The notes under the pieces are model-generated. The model searched no databases. It was not told the DNA's origin and saw only the letters and a program-made list of their open reading frames with translations. Positions 1 through 8,361 of a stretch of 24,581 bases of DNA are shown here, piece by piece. This DNA comes from CAG-826 sp964654155 (GTDB taxonomy: Bacteria; Bacillota_I; Bacilli_A; RFN20; CAG-826), in assembly GCA_964654155.1 (NCBI GenBank), contig CAZZGL010000013.1, positions 1 through 24,581 on the forward strand, written 5' to 3'. Every line of letters begins with the position of its first letter. Within the stretch, counting starts at the first letter, position 1. A program made the translations under genes and the position numbers.

Positions 1-1
1 A

Positions 2-1062
2 TTAATACATAATAATCCTAAATATCGTGATATTGCTATTTGGTACGATGAATATCTAACTCCAGGAGAAAACTTTGAAAATGTAATTATGTCGGCAATG
101 AATAAAAGTGAAATATTCACCCTTCTTGTTACTCCTAACTTAATTAATGAAGAAAATTATGTCCGTTCTGTAGAATATAAAGCCGCTAGAAAAATTAAAA
201 AGAAAATACTTCCTATTGAAATGGAAGAAACTGATTACTATATCCTTAAAGAACAATTCGAAGATATTCCACACTGTATTGATATTAAAAACAATGATGA
301 GTTTGATAATAGTTTGTTAGAATTCTTAAAAGAAATCACCATTCAAGATCTTAATAATGATCCAAAACATATCTACTATATTGGTTTAGCTTATTTAGAA
401 GGTATTGATGTCGAAGTTAATATTAAACGAGGTATAGAACTAATTACCTCTGCAGCAGAATCTAAATTACCTGAGGCAATGGAAACATTGCATGAAATGT
501 ATTTTCATGGTGATAAAGTTAATCTAGATTATAATCAAGCGCTTAAATGGGCAAAAGAATTAACTGATTACTATGCTAAAAAATATGGAAATGAACACAA
601 AGAAACACTTGTATGGATGAATCAACAAGCTTTATGCTATTTAAAATTAGGTAGTAAAAACGATTGTGAAAAAGCACTAAGTCTTTATTTACGATGTAAT
701 AAATTAAAATGTGAAATATTTGGTGAAAATCATTTAGAAACTCTTGATTCCTTAAACAACATAGCGAACACTTATGCTCAGTTAGGAGATTATAATAAAG
801 CTTTGGAAGTTTTTAATAAAAGTTACACTTTATGCTTTAAACTTTTTGGTGAAAATCATTTAACTTCATTAATATCTCTTAATGGCTTAGCTAATATATA
901 TGGCTTTTTAGGAAATTATTCTAAACAGTTAGAATTGAACATAAACTGCTATGAACTTAGATGTAAAATATTTGGTGAAAACCATCCCAATACACTTATT
1001 TCATTAGATAATTTAGCACTTACTTATTGTAATTTAGGAGAATTTAACAAAGCTTTAGAATT
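2..1062 (+). CDS. TIR-Sel1-TPR protein, 5' part (start outside window, 3' end in gap)
   Basis: The frame is open from base 2, so the start lies upstream; the ATG at 89 is inside the domain. The first ~110 codons read as the second half of a bacterial TIR domain: IWYDEYLTPGENF, then a beta strand IFTLLVTPNL, then VRSVEYKAARKI followed by ILPIEM. The Glu of VRSVEY (173-175) sits where TIR NADases keep their catalytic Glu; that is a positional inference. Two Sel1-like repeats follow (about 370-580), then 42-residue kinesin-light-chain type TPRs with the signature GENHxxTLxSLxNLAxxYxxLG (from about 590). TIR domains of this kind usually cleave NAD+ or make a cyclic ADP-ribose type signal, while the TPRs would sense a partner or invader. 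The gene is the first visible member of an operon with two RyR-domain genes. It continues in frame after the gap at 1063-1162, so this entry and the next are one gene. Confidence 0.85.
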
Positions 1063-1162
1063 NNNNNNNNNNNNNNNNNNNNNNNNNNNNNNNNNNNNNN
1101 NNNNNNNNNNNNNNNNNNNNNNNNNNNNNNNNNNNNNNNNNNNNNNNNNNNNNNNNNNNNNN
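1063..1162. other. Assembly gap (100 N) flanked by a 55-bp identical sequence
   Basis: Exactly 100 N, a conventional placeholder of unknown length. The 55 bases before the gap (1008-1062) are identical to the 55 bases after it (1163-1217). Overlapping these flanks removes 155 bases and joins the reading frames on either side without a shift, restoring a normal 42-residue TPR spacing. With the 100 N taken literally the frames do not match, so the written gap size is not the true one. Confidence 0.97.
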
Positions 1163-2181
1163 ATAATTTAGCACTTACTTATTGTAATTTAGGAGAATTT
1201 AACAAAGCTTTAGAATTGCATAGAAAATGTTATAAACTACAATGCGAAATTCTCGGCAATAATCATCCAGATACTCTTATATCTTTAAGTAATCTCGCAT
1301 TTGTTTATGGTAGATTAGGCAATTACTCTATGCAACTTGATTTAAATAGGAAATGTTATGAACAATATTGCAAGTTGTTAGGTGAAAGACATCCTGATAC
1401 ACTTATCACTCTAGATAATTTAGCACTTACTTATTGTAATTTAGGAAAATTTAACAAAGCTTTAGAATTACATTTAAAGTGCTATAAATTACAATGTGAA
1501 GTACTTGGTGAAAAGCAGCCTAGCACCCTAACTTCATTAAATAATTTAGCACAACTATACAACGAATTAAAAATGCATAACGAAGCTTTAAAATTACATT
1601 TAAAATGTTTTTATTCACGATGTGATATCTTAGGAGAAAATCACCCGGATACACTTATTTCAATAAATAACCTTGGAATTACATATACTTATTTAGGTTC
1701 TTATGAAAAAGCTTTAGAACTGCATTTAAAATGTTATACCATGCGATGTAAAATTTTAGGCGAAAAACATCCTAACACAATAACTTCATTAAATAATTTA
1801 GCTTCTGATTATCTTATATTAGGAGATTTTAATAAAGCTTTAGAATTGTTTATAAAATGTTATAAATTAATATGCAAAGTTTTTGGTGAAAAACATGTAA
1901 AAGCATTAGAATCTTTAAGTAATTTAGCACATATATATTTTTATCTAGAATTATATGAAAATGCTTTAGATTTATTTATAAAGAGTTATATTTCATATTA
2001 TGAAAATTTAGGTAATGATTATCCTGCAACTATTTCAACGCTTGATAATTTATCAATAACTTATGATAAATTAGAGCAACAATATAAATCTACAGGACAA
2101 TATGAAAAGTATTTAAAACTAAGTCAAAAATATTATATTTTACTTAGTGAAATTAAAGATTTTACACTTCATAAAAAATGA
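1163..2181 (+). CDS. TIR-Sel1-TPR protein, 3' part (TPR_10/TPR_12 array)
   Basis: This is the continuation of the TIR-TPR gene, open from the first base after the gap, so any start codon near 1216 is an artefact. It holds about seven more 42-residue TPRs of kinesin-light-chain type, each with a GExHPxTLxSLxNLAxxY core and a C-terminal KCYxLxCxIL helix. The last repeat is irregular (GNDYPATISTLDNL, then QQYKSTGQYEKY), as expected for a capping helix. Counting both parts and joining at the 55-bp overlap gives about eleven TPRs. A two-repeat block (GNYS-x-QL plus LDNLALTYCNLG) occurs twice, at about 910-1060 and 1318-1470, suggesting recent internal duplication, which also explains the assembly break. 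The stop TGA at 2179-2181 is 28 bases before the next gene. Confidence 0.85.
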
Positions 2182-2209
2182 TACAATTAATAAAGGATGG
2201 TGATACTAA

Positions 2210-4114
2210 ATGGCTATTATATATTTATGTTTGGCATTAGCGATTTTAATAGGATCTATTGCACTAGCGGTTTATAAACGCAAAGAAACTGGTAAATGGA
2301 TTTCTTATTTAACTATCGGTTCCTTTATTGTTGTTTTTTTAATGGTTTTACCGACAAAATGGACTAAAGATGGACAAGAAATTTGGAGCCCTTTTCTTTA
2401 TAAAGTCATATCTTCTATATTTTATAGTCTTAAGTCTTTAGGTGGCGGTCAAAATCTTGAACAATTAGAAACTATTTCTTTAACCGGATGGACAAAAGAT
2501 TTATACATGATTTTAGGCTATATAACATTCTTTATGGCACCTATAGTAACATCTGGATTTATTTTATCCTTTATTGGTGATTCAATTGATCGTATTCGTT
2601 ACTTCTTTACTTTTTCTAAAAAATGTCATGTTTTTTCTGAAATAAATGAAAACACACTCGCTGTCGCTATGGGAATTTATAAAGTACCTGGTAAAAAAAC
2701 GATAGTCTTCTGTAATTGTAAAAATGTTGATAAACAATTAATCCAAAAAGCTAAAAGCATACATGCAATTACTTTATATGCATCATGTTCTTCATTAAAG
2801 TTTCATTCTCGTCGACAAATAAAAGAATACGAATTAAATCTTCTTTCTGAACATGAAGATAAAAATATTGAAACATGTGAAATTCTTATTTCCCAAAAAG
2901 AGCAATTAAAAAACATTAAATTAACCATAAACGCCTTTGTTCATAACGTTACCGATATTAATATTCTTGAATCGATGATAAAAGAGATAAACAATCAATT
3001 TACTAATTCGATAAAAATATGTTTTATCAATGAAATCGGTCTATTCTGTAATAACTTATTATATCAACACCCACTTTTTGAAAAACAAAATAATAAAAAT
3101 GAAATATCTGCTTTAATTATTGGATGTGGAGCGTTAGGTAAAGAAATGTTAAAAACAATATTATGGAATGGACAAATTGAGAATCTTCCTTTAAAGATTA
3201 GTATCTTGGATAAAAATGCTGATGAAGTTAAATTACAAATTCTAACAAACTATCCAGAATTAGACCATTACAATATTGAATTTATTAAAGTAGATATCCA
3301 AACTCCTGACTTTGAAAAAATAATAAAAGATAAATTAGATACCACTTTTATTTGTGTAGCTACCGGAAAAGATGAATTAAACATTAGTACTGCGGAAAAT
3401 GTTTATCAAACATTCCGTCGATGTGAAATTATGAATACACCTCCTATCTATACTCGAGTTCGAAATAAAGCCAAAACAAATAATATGAACCAACATATTA
3501 AATATTTAATCGATCGCAATATTCATATTTTTGGAACAATAGAATCAATATATTCTGATTGTACTTTATTTAATTCTGAATTAGAAAAATTGGCGCTTGC
3601 AGTTCATCTTTGTTACAACAATGTCCTTGATGTTGACGAAAATGATGAAAATTATAAAGCCGCTCTTCAATCGTTTTATACCTCCGCTTATAATCGTCGT
3701 TCCTCTATGGCTGTTGCGCTTCATATTCCTGTAAAACTATATCAATGTGGAATTAAACTTTCTTCATTAAAGAATATTACTGAAGAAGATTTAGAAAATA
3801 TAGAAAAAACACTGCAGAGACAAGACATTTTAGATAAATTAGCTAGAAATGAACATGAACGTTGGAACGCCTTCATGCGTAGCGAAGGTTGGCGTAAATC
3901 AAGTATTAAATCAATGCTTAGATACGCTCCAATAATAAAGAATCATAAAGATGATAAAGCATATATTCACCCTTGTATTGTTTCTTGGGAAGAATTAGAT
4001 TTAGTACAAGATGCATATAATAAATTAGGATTATCAAAAAAAGTTTTTAAATCCTCTGACTATAAGATTGTTTCATCTATTTCAAAAATTATCAAAAAAG
4101 CAAAAATGCTATGA
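2210..4114 (+). CDS. Membrane protein with Rossmann (TrkA-N-like) and C-terminal RyR-like domain
   Basis: 634 aa, with start ATG 2210 behind AAAGGATGG (2192-2200). The N-terminus has hydrophobic segments at about residues 2-22, 33-48 and 98-125, with a semi-hydrophobic stretch between them (FLYKVISSIFYSLKSLGGG). No K+ filter TVGYG is visible. The cytoplasmic part starts with a nucleotide-fold-like segment (about 135-260), then a clear Rossmann GxGxxG (GCGALG, 305-310) with the acidic end of the second strand at ILDKNADE, like TrkA-N/RCK domains. Residues about 540-615 resemble a ryanodine-receptor RyR domain: ARNEHERWNAFMRSEGW (H549, W552), then HPCIVSWEELD. RyR domains are ligand-binding modules; their bacterial ligands are, as far as I know, unsettled. 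Placed between a TIR gene and a small RyR gene, it is the obvious candidate membrane effector or channel gated by a TIR product. That role is inference. Confidence 0.75.
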   Translation: MAIIYLCLALAILIGSIALAVYKRKETGKWISYLTIGSFIVVFLMVLPTKWTKDGQEIWSPFLYKVISSIFYSLKSLGGGQNLEQLETISLTGWTKDLYMILGYITFFMAPIVTSGFILSFIGDSIDRIRYFFTFSKKCHVFSEINENTLAVAMGIYKVPGKKTIVFCNCKNVDKQLIQKAKSIHAITLYASCSSLKFHSRRQIKEYELNLLSEHEDKNIETCEILISQKEQLKNIKLTINAFVHNVTDINILESMIKEINNQFTNSIKICFINEIGLFCNNLLYQHPLFEKQNNKNEISALIIGCGALGKEMLKTILWNGQIENLPLKISILDKNADEVKLQILTNYPELDHYNIEFIKVDIQTPDFEKIIKDKLDTTFICVATGKDELNISTAENVYQTFRRCEIMNTPPIYTRVRNKAKTNNMNQHIKYLIDRNIHIFGTIESIYSDCTLFNSELEKLALAVHLCYNNVLDVDENDENYKAALQSFYTSAYNRRSSMAVALHIPVKLYQCGIKLSSLKNITEEDLENIEKTLQRQDILDKLARNEHERWNAFMRSEGWRKSSIKSMLRYAPIIKNHKDDKAYIHPCIVSWEELDLVQDAYNKLGLSKKVFKSSDYKIVSSISKIIKKAKML

Positions 4115-4129
4115 AAGGAATGATTAACT

Positions 4130-4411
4130 ATGTATACACCAAAACCAATTGACACTTCTAAAATTATTTTGCCTGATGATTTACTTAATTTAACTGAAAA
4201 AATTGCTGAAAATGTTCATGATGTTTGGGCAGAAGAAAGAATTCGTTCAGGATGGACTTATGGCCCAAATCGCAATGATGAAAAAAAGGAGAATCCATGT
4301 CTAGTTCCATATAATGAATTACCAGAAAGTGAAAAAGAATATGATCGTAACACCTCACTTGAAACCATTAAAATGATTCTTTCCTTAGGATATGAAATTA
4401 TAAAAAAATAA
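4130..4411 (+). CDS. Small stand-alone RyR-domain protein
   Basis: 93 aa, almost all one RyR domain. The canonical features are visible: ENVHDVWAEERIRSGWTYGP (residues 27-46), then NPCLVPYNELPESEKEYDR (about 55-73) and a final amphipathic helix. The start ATG 4130 follows AAAGGAATG (4116-4124) by five bases and lies 15 bases after the preceding stop, so it is co-transcribed with the membrane protein. In animals the RyR domain is part of the ryanodine receptor; in bacteria it occurs as small proteins like this one or fused to Rossmann/membrane proteins. Its domain copy is more canonical than the one in the preceding gene. It could be a soluble ligand sink, a regulatory subunit of the membrane protein or an immunity-like component. 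The sequence does not decide between these. Confidence 0.8.
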   Translation: MYTPKPIDTSKIILPDDLLNLTEKIAENVHDVWAEERIRSGWTYGPNRNDEKKENPCLVPYNELPESEKEYDRNTSLETIKMILSLGYEIIKK

Positions 4412-4448
4412 ATTACTTCCCTACAAAACTTTAAAGGCTTTTTACTCC

Positions 4449-4473
4449 TGCAGTATTTTCTGCAGGTTTTTAT
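4449..4473 (+). terminator. Rho-independent terminator of the TIR/RyR operon
   Basis: Perfect 7-bp stem CCTGCAG (4449-4455) / CTGCAGG (4462-4468) with a 6-base loop, followed by TTTTTATTT. It lies 38 bases after the RyR stop. There is no T-run on the other strand, so it serves the plus-strand operon only. Confidence 0.85.
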
Positions 4474-4516
4474 TTATAATATTACTTATCTGTATTAGTT
4501 TATATTGCATACATCC

Positions 4517-5743
4517 TTATATAATCGATATTGGGCAATACCAACAATTTCTATTATAAGGGATTAATTCTTCAGTTAAACAAAAAATTAATCCCGGTCT
4601 TATATTTAATCCAAACTTTTTTAAAACCGTAAAATTCTTATCTGGATGGTTTAGAGATTTGCTCTTTTTAATTTCTATAGGATAAATATTCATCGCATCA
4701 ACGATTATTAAATCAATTTCTTTTTTATCTATGTCTCGATAATAATATAAATTATTAACTGGTTTACCAGAATTATAATAAGTTTTAACAATTTCTGTAA
4801 CTACATATGTTTCTAAAAAAGCACCATCCATATTCCCATTAGCTAAAGTTTCAGCATTAGGCCACCTACATAAATAAGCCGCTAAACCGGTATCCATAAA
4901 ATACACTTTTGGTATTTTAACTAATCTATCGGTTATATTTGTATAATATGGATGTAATATAAAAATAATACCCGAACGTTCTAGAATTGTAACCCACGCT
5001 TTTGCAGTAGGTGCTGAAATACCAATCGATTTAGCTATTTCATCATAATGCAATTCTTGTGATGTTCTTGCCGCCATATATACTAAAAAGTCATAGAACT
5101 CATTTAGTTTACCAACTTGTTCTAATTGATGAATATCTCGTTCTAAATAAGTATTTATATAATCACTATAATATTTATCTCTATCAATTTCTGTAGTTAA
5201 TATTTTCGGCATTCCGCCATTAAATATTCTTTTATATAATTCATTTAAATCATATGGAGTAAACTCTTTTTCTTTTAAATAATCAATATCTGGATTAAAT
5301 AGAATACCTTCTTTTCCATCTATCTCAGATTGAGATAATCCAGATAATTCAAATATAGCCACTCGTCCTGCAAGAGATTCGGTAATATTTTTCATCATTT
5401 TAAATTTTTGAGAACCAGTTAGCCAAAATAATCCATTATTATCCTTTCCTTCATATGATAATTTGTCTACTATATCTTTTATTTTTTCTAAAATAGCAGG
5501 TTCTTTTTGAAATTCATCAATAATAAGTGGATATCCATAAGTTTCAAAGAACAAATCCGGATCCTCATGCGCAAGTCTTCTAGCATTTCTATCATCTAAA
5601 CTAACATATTTTCTATTAGATTCTTTGATATGATTGAGCATGGTTGATTTTCCAACTTGTCTTTGTCCACATACCATAATAACAGGATATGACTTTGATG
5701 CATTAATAATTTGTTTTTCCATAGTTCTATTAATATAACTCAC
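4517..5743 (-). CDS. AAA_14 / DUF4143 ATP-binding protein
   Basis: About 408 aa. The N-terminal AAA domain has Walker A GQRQVGKST (residues 26-34), Walker B LIIDEFQ and a sensor-like LTGSQ. A winged-helix-like middle (ELHYDEIAKSIGISAPTAKAW) precedes the DUF4143 C-terminus, with KEIDLIIV and YPIEIKKS matching the D-x(n)-E-x-K layout of PD-(D/E)XK nucleases. I chose GTG 5743 as start because GGAGG (5751-5755 on this strand) lies 8 bases upstream; the GTG at 5752 would overlap that site. The family is widespread and mobile in low-GC bacteria and archaea and its function is not established. It is convergent with the TIR/RyR operon, has its own TATAAT-type promoter, and is intact, unlike its neighbour at 6227. 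Confidence 0.85.
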   Translation of the reverse strand: MSYINRTMEKQIINASKSYPVIMVCGQRQVGKSTMLNHIKESNRKYVSLDDRNARRLAHEDPDLFFETYGYPLIIDEFQKEPAILEKIKDIVDKLSYEGKDNNGLFWLTGSQKFKMMKNITESLAGRVAIFELSGLSQSEIDGKEGILFNPDIDYLKEKEFTPYDLNELYKRIFNGGMPKILTTEIDRDKYYSDYINTYLERDIHQLEQVGKLNEFYDFLVYMAARTSQELHYDEIAKSIGISAPTAKAWVTILERSGIIFILHPYYTNITDRLVKIPKVYFMDTGLAAYLCRWPNAETLANGNMDGAFLETYVVTEIVKTYYNSGKPVNNLYYYRDIDKKEIDLIIVDAMNIYPIEIKKSKSLNHPDKNFTVLKKFGLNIRPGLIFCLTEELIPYNRNCWYCPISII

Positions 5744-5793
5744 GCCAAACACCTCCGAGTTTTCTAAAGTTAGATTTTATTTTTCTCGGCTTT

Positions 5794-5799
5794 ATTATA
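5794..5799 (-). promoter_or_regulatory. -10 box for the AAA_14 gene
   Basis: The minus strand reads TATAAT here, about 50 bases upstream of GTG 5743. The -35 region is weak (TTATCG at 17-bp spacing). A consensus -10 at a sensible leader distance is the only support. Confidence 0.45.
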
Positions 5800-6091
5800 A
5801 ATTATCAAGAATATTTCGATAATAAAAATTACTACGATAAAATTTACAATACTTTTCTTATTTTCTTTAATTTAAATAAATATATTTCCGATTACTATAC
5901 AAAAAAATCTTATGTAACTTCTACTAACATAATTAATGCTACCATATTTTTATCTAAAAAATAATCATTTTACACTCTTAAATAGAAGCGAATATTATTA
6001 GGCACTCTAAAATTAACAATAAATTTCAGAAAGTATCATTAAATAACCTTTTTGTCGCTAATTACTATAAGTGAAAAAAATAAATTCATTG

Positions 6092-6177
6092 CCAATTTTA
6101 TTCCTTTTTTCATAAATATTAATATCCGATTTTATTCCTTTTTTGCTATATTGTTATTACCGATTTTATTCCTTTTT
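6092..6177. repeat. Three 19-bp direct repeats with exact 34-bp period
   Basis: CCAATTTTATTCCTTTTTT at 6092-6110, CCGATTTTATTCCTTTTTT at 6126-6144 and CCGATTTTATTCCTTTTT at 6160-6177. The starts are exactly 34 bp apart and the two 15-bp spacers differ in sequence. The third copy ends where the -35 of the downstream gene would lie (TATAAT at 6194-6199), which suggests an array of protein-binding sites on one face of the helix controlling the gene at 6227. The units are too short for CRISPR repeats. Confidence 0.8.
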
Positions 6178-6193
6178 AATCGACTACATTTTT

Positions 6194-6199
6194 TATAAT
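6194..6199 (+). promoter_or_regulatory. -10 box upstream of the broken AAA_14 gene
   Basis: TATAAT 28 bases before ATG 6227. No recognisable -35 stands at 17 bp; that place is occupied by the third 34-bp-period repeat, which fits activator-dependent or repressed expression. Confidence 0.45.
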
Positions 6200-6226
6200 G
6201 CTAAAATATCACTGAAGTAAACAATT

Positions 6227-7543
6227 ATGTTAGAAAGAAAAGCATATAAAAAACTATTAGATTGGAAGAAAAATCATTATAAAAATTGCTTAATGATTAA
6301 AGGAGCTAGACAAGTTGGAAAAACTTTTTTAGTCCATGAATTGGGCAAAAATGAATATGATAGTTTTATTGAAATAAATTTCATTAAGAATCAAAAAATG
6401 AAGGGGGATATTTGATGGAGATTTAGATGCTGAAACTATTTATAAACAAATAACTATTCAAATTCGTAACATCAAATTAATCGAAAAGAAAACCTTAATT
6501 TTTCTTGATGAAATTCAAGCCTGTGGAAAAGCAAGAACCGCTCTTAAGTTTCTTGCTGAAGATGGAAAATACGATATCATAACATCTGGTAGTTTACTTG
6601 GATTGACGTATGGCGAAGATGCCGATAAAAATGTTGAAGAGCCTGAATCAATACCAACTGGATATGAAGAGTTTTTAACTATGTATTCATTGGATTTTGA
6701 GGAATTTCTTTGGGCTGAAGGATATAAAGACGCCATTCCTATATTAAAAGATTTCTTTTTAAAAAAGGAAAAAATTCCAAATGATATTAATGAAAAATTT
6801 GAAAATCTATTTAAAGAATATATGGTTGTTGGAGGAATGCCGGAAGTTGTAAATGACTATGTACAAAATCATGATTTTACAAGAGTAACCAACATTCAAA
6901 ATCGAATTTTAGAAAACTACCGCTTTGATATTTCAAAACACGCAAAAGGCGCAGAAAAAATAAAAGTACGAAAATGCTATGATGCTATTCCAAAACAACT
7001 GACAAAAGAAATAACTAAATTCCAATATTCCACTGTTGAAAAAGGCCAAACAAGTAAAAAATATGGTGGTAGTGTGCAATGGTTAAGAGATTCTAATTTA
7101 GTTAATGCCTGTTATTGTATCCATGAGGCATATCTTCCATTAATGGCTAATGCAATCGAAGAACAATTTAAACTATATATCAATGATACAGGATTATTAT
7201 GCGCAATGTACGGATTTGAAACTAAAAGAGCTATTATTGATAATACAATTAAAGGAAATGCAAAAGGTGGAATTTATGAAAATGTCATTGCGGAATTATT
7301 AATAAAAAATGGATATAATTTGTATTATTATCATCCTGATAATGAACATGAATTAGAATTCTTACTTAAAAAAATGGAAGCATTATTCCTATTGAAGTAA
7401 AAGCAGGCAATACAAGTACTATAACATTAAATAGATTTGTTGAACAATATAAGCCTCTAATTGCTTATAAATTTATAAATGGAAATATTGGCTTAAACGG
7501 AATTAAATATACACTTCCTCATTATATGATTATGTTTTTATAA
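6227..7543 (+). pseudogene. AAA_14 / DUF4143 ATPase broken by two single-base frameshifts
   Basis: The first segment (6227 to about 6407) has the usual N-terminus MLERKAYKKLLDWK and Walker A GARQVGKT. A five-G run (6403-6407) then shifts the frame and a TGA follows at 6413-6415; removing one G gives the expected KGIFDGDLDAETIYKQ. The second segment (to about 7370) contains Walker B LIFLDEIQ, ITSGSLLG and EEFLWAEGY of the family. A seven-A run (7368-7374) shifts the frame again; adding one A restores NGSIIPIEVKAG, the E-x-K part of the nuclease-like C-terminus, and the frame runs to TAA 7541-7543. The repaired protein would be 438 aa, a normal family length, with no other damage visible. It is therefore either a very recent pseudogene, a homopolymer-switchable gene or two sequence errors. 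It differs from the intact paralogue at 4517 in most residues, so it is not a recent duplicate. Confidence 0.8.
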
Positions 7544-7735
7544 ATTAATTCTAAGTAAAATCATTGAGCATAATTAATTAGTTAAAATTATAAATTAATG
7601 AATTTATATTCTATCTCACACATATTTTCAATTTTTATTTTTAGAGTATAAAAAAACAAAATCACTTAAAGAAATGATAGATTCAATTAAAAAAATACCA
7701 CATTTTCCCTTTTTTAATTTTTCTATCAATTGATT

Positions 7736-7762
7736 AAAAAGCGCATCAAATCGCGCTTTTTT
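7736..7762. terminator. Bidirectional-type terminator hairpin
   Basis: AAAAAGCGC (7736-7744) / GCGCTTTTT (7753-7761) with an 8-base loop: four G/C pairs, then A/T pairs that form a T-run on either strand. It could end transcription from the broken ATPase on the left and from the decayed minus-strand gene or nuclease operon on the right. The stretch from the pseudogene to here (7544-7735) has no gene. The only coding-like piece is a short plus-strand tail ending SIKKIPHFPFFNFSIN at about 7730, possibly a remnant. Confidence 0.8.
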
Positions 7763-7852
7763 CATTATTTCTATGTTCTATTTTTGAATTATTCTTCTAA
7801 AGATAAGCTATATTTTCACTATTACCTAAAGTACTATACATAACAATGATTA

Positions 7853-8286
7853 TTAAGCATATTCTTTTGAAATTGTATAAACATCTACCGTTTCATCACT
7901 TTTCAGAATTATTTTCATTATATTTTATACAATACAGCCTTTTGTTTCTTCTTTTAAATCTTTAAAAGTTTTAATTAATTACACTTATCAAATTCGTTCA
8001 TATCATAATTTTTCTAAATACTCTGTTTCTATATCTTCAATAATAAACCGTCGTTTATTATATCCAATCTATCTCTTATTTTTTGATTCTTTTTCTAACT
8101 TTTTATTAAAACAGCATAGTAAATCTTGTGAATCAAATTCATAATATGTTGATATTCCATCTTCCTCATAAACCCATATTGCTCCATGCATGAAATTTCA
8201 CTTTATACACTTTACTTTCCTCATTTTAAATATGGATATACTGTAACAATGAATCAATTTTTTCCTATTGAAACTAAAACTTTCAT
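7853..8286 (-). pseudogene. Decayed unrecognised gene
   Basis: On the minus strand several coding-like pieces follow one another in different frames: KVLVSIGKN then, after a stop, FIVTVYPYLK (8286 to about 8225); GAIWVYEEDGISTYYEF followed by CCFNKKLEKESKNK (about 8185-8075); NKRRFIIEDIETEYLEKL (to about 8005); and MKIILKSDETVDVYTI (7918 downward). Stops and frame changes separate them, so no intact protein is possible. I do not recognise the family. It lies just downstream of the DUF262 nuclease on the same strand and could be a lost fourth gene of that operon. The rest of 7763-8361 shows no gene. Confidence 0.35.
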
Positions 8287-8361
8287 ATCCAATTCTATTC
8301 CTATTTTTTTAATATATTATTTAATTTAGTTTTTCGAGTGAATTTTTATTTAAAGACTTAA

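Noticed and set aside
1216..2181. Separate TPR gene starting at a TTG at 1216
   Set aside because: The frame is open right up to the gap and continues the upstream TPR pattern; 1216 is in the middle of a repeat with no ribosome site.
2210..4114. Classical K+ channel or Trk uptake protein
   Set aside because: The Rossmann domain is TrkA-like, but no selectivity filter is visible in the membrane part, and the RyR end and TIR neighbour do not fit potassium uptake.
5755..5789. 5' leader hairpin CCGAG/CTCGG hiding the ribosome site of the AAA_14 gene
   Set aside because: The predicted transcription start falls inside one arm, so the hairpin probably cannot form in the mRNA, and the stem is only 5 bp.
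6092..6177. Short CRISPR array
   Set aside because: Units are only 19 bp, spacers 15 bp, and there are no cas genes; a promoter-linked operator array fits better.
6515..6736. Minus-strand 73-aa ORF
   Set aside because: It lies opposite the AAA_14 coding sequence and its translation resembles no protein; antisense shadow.
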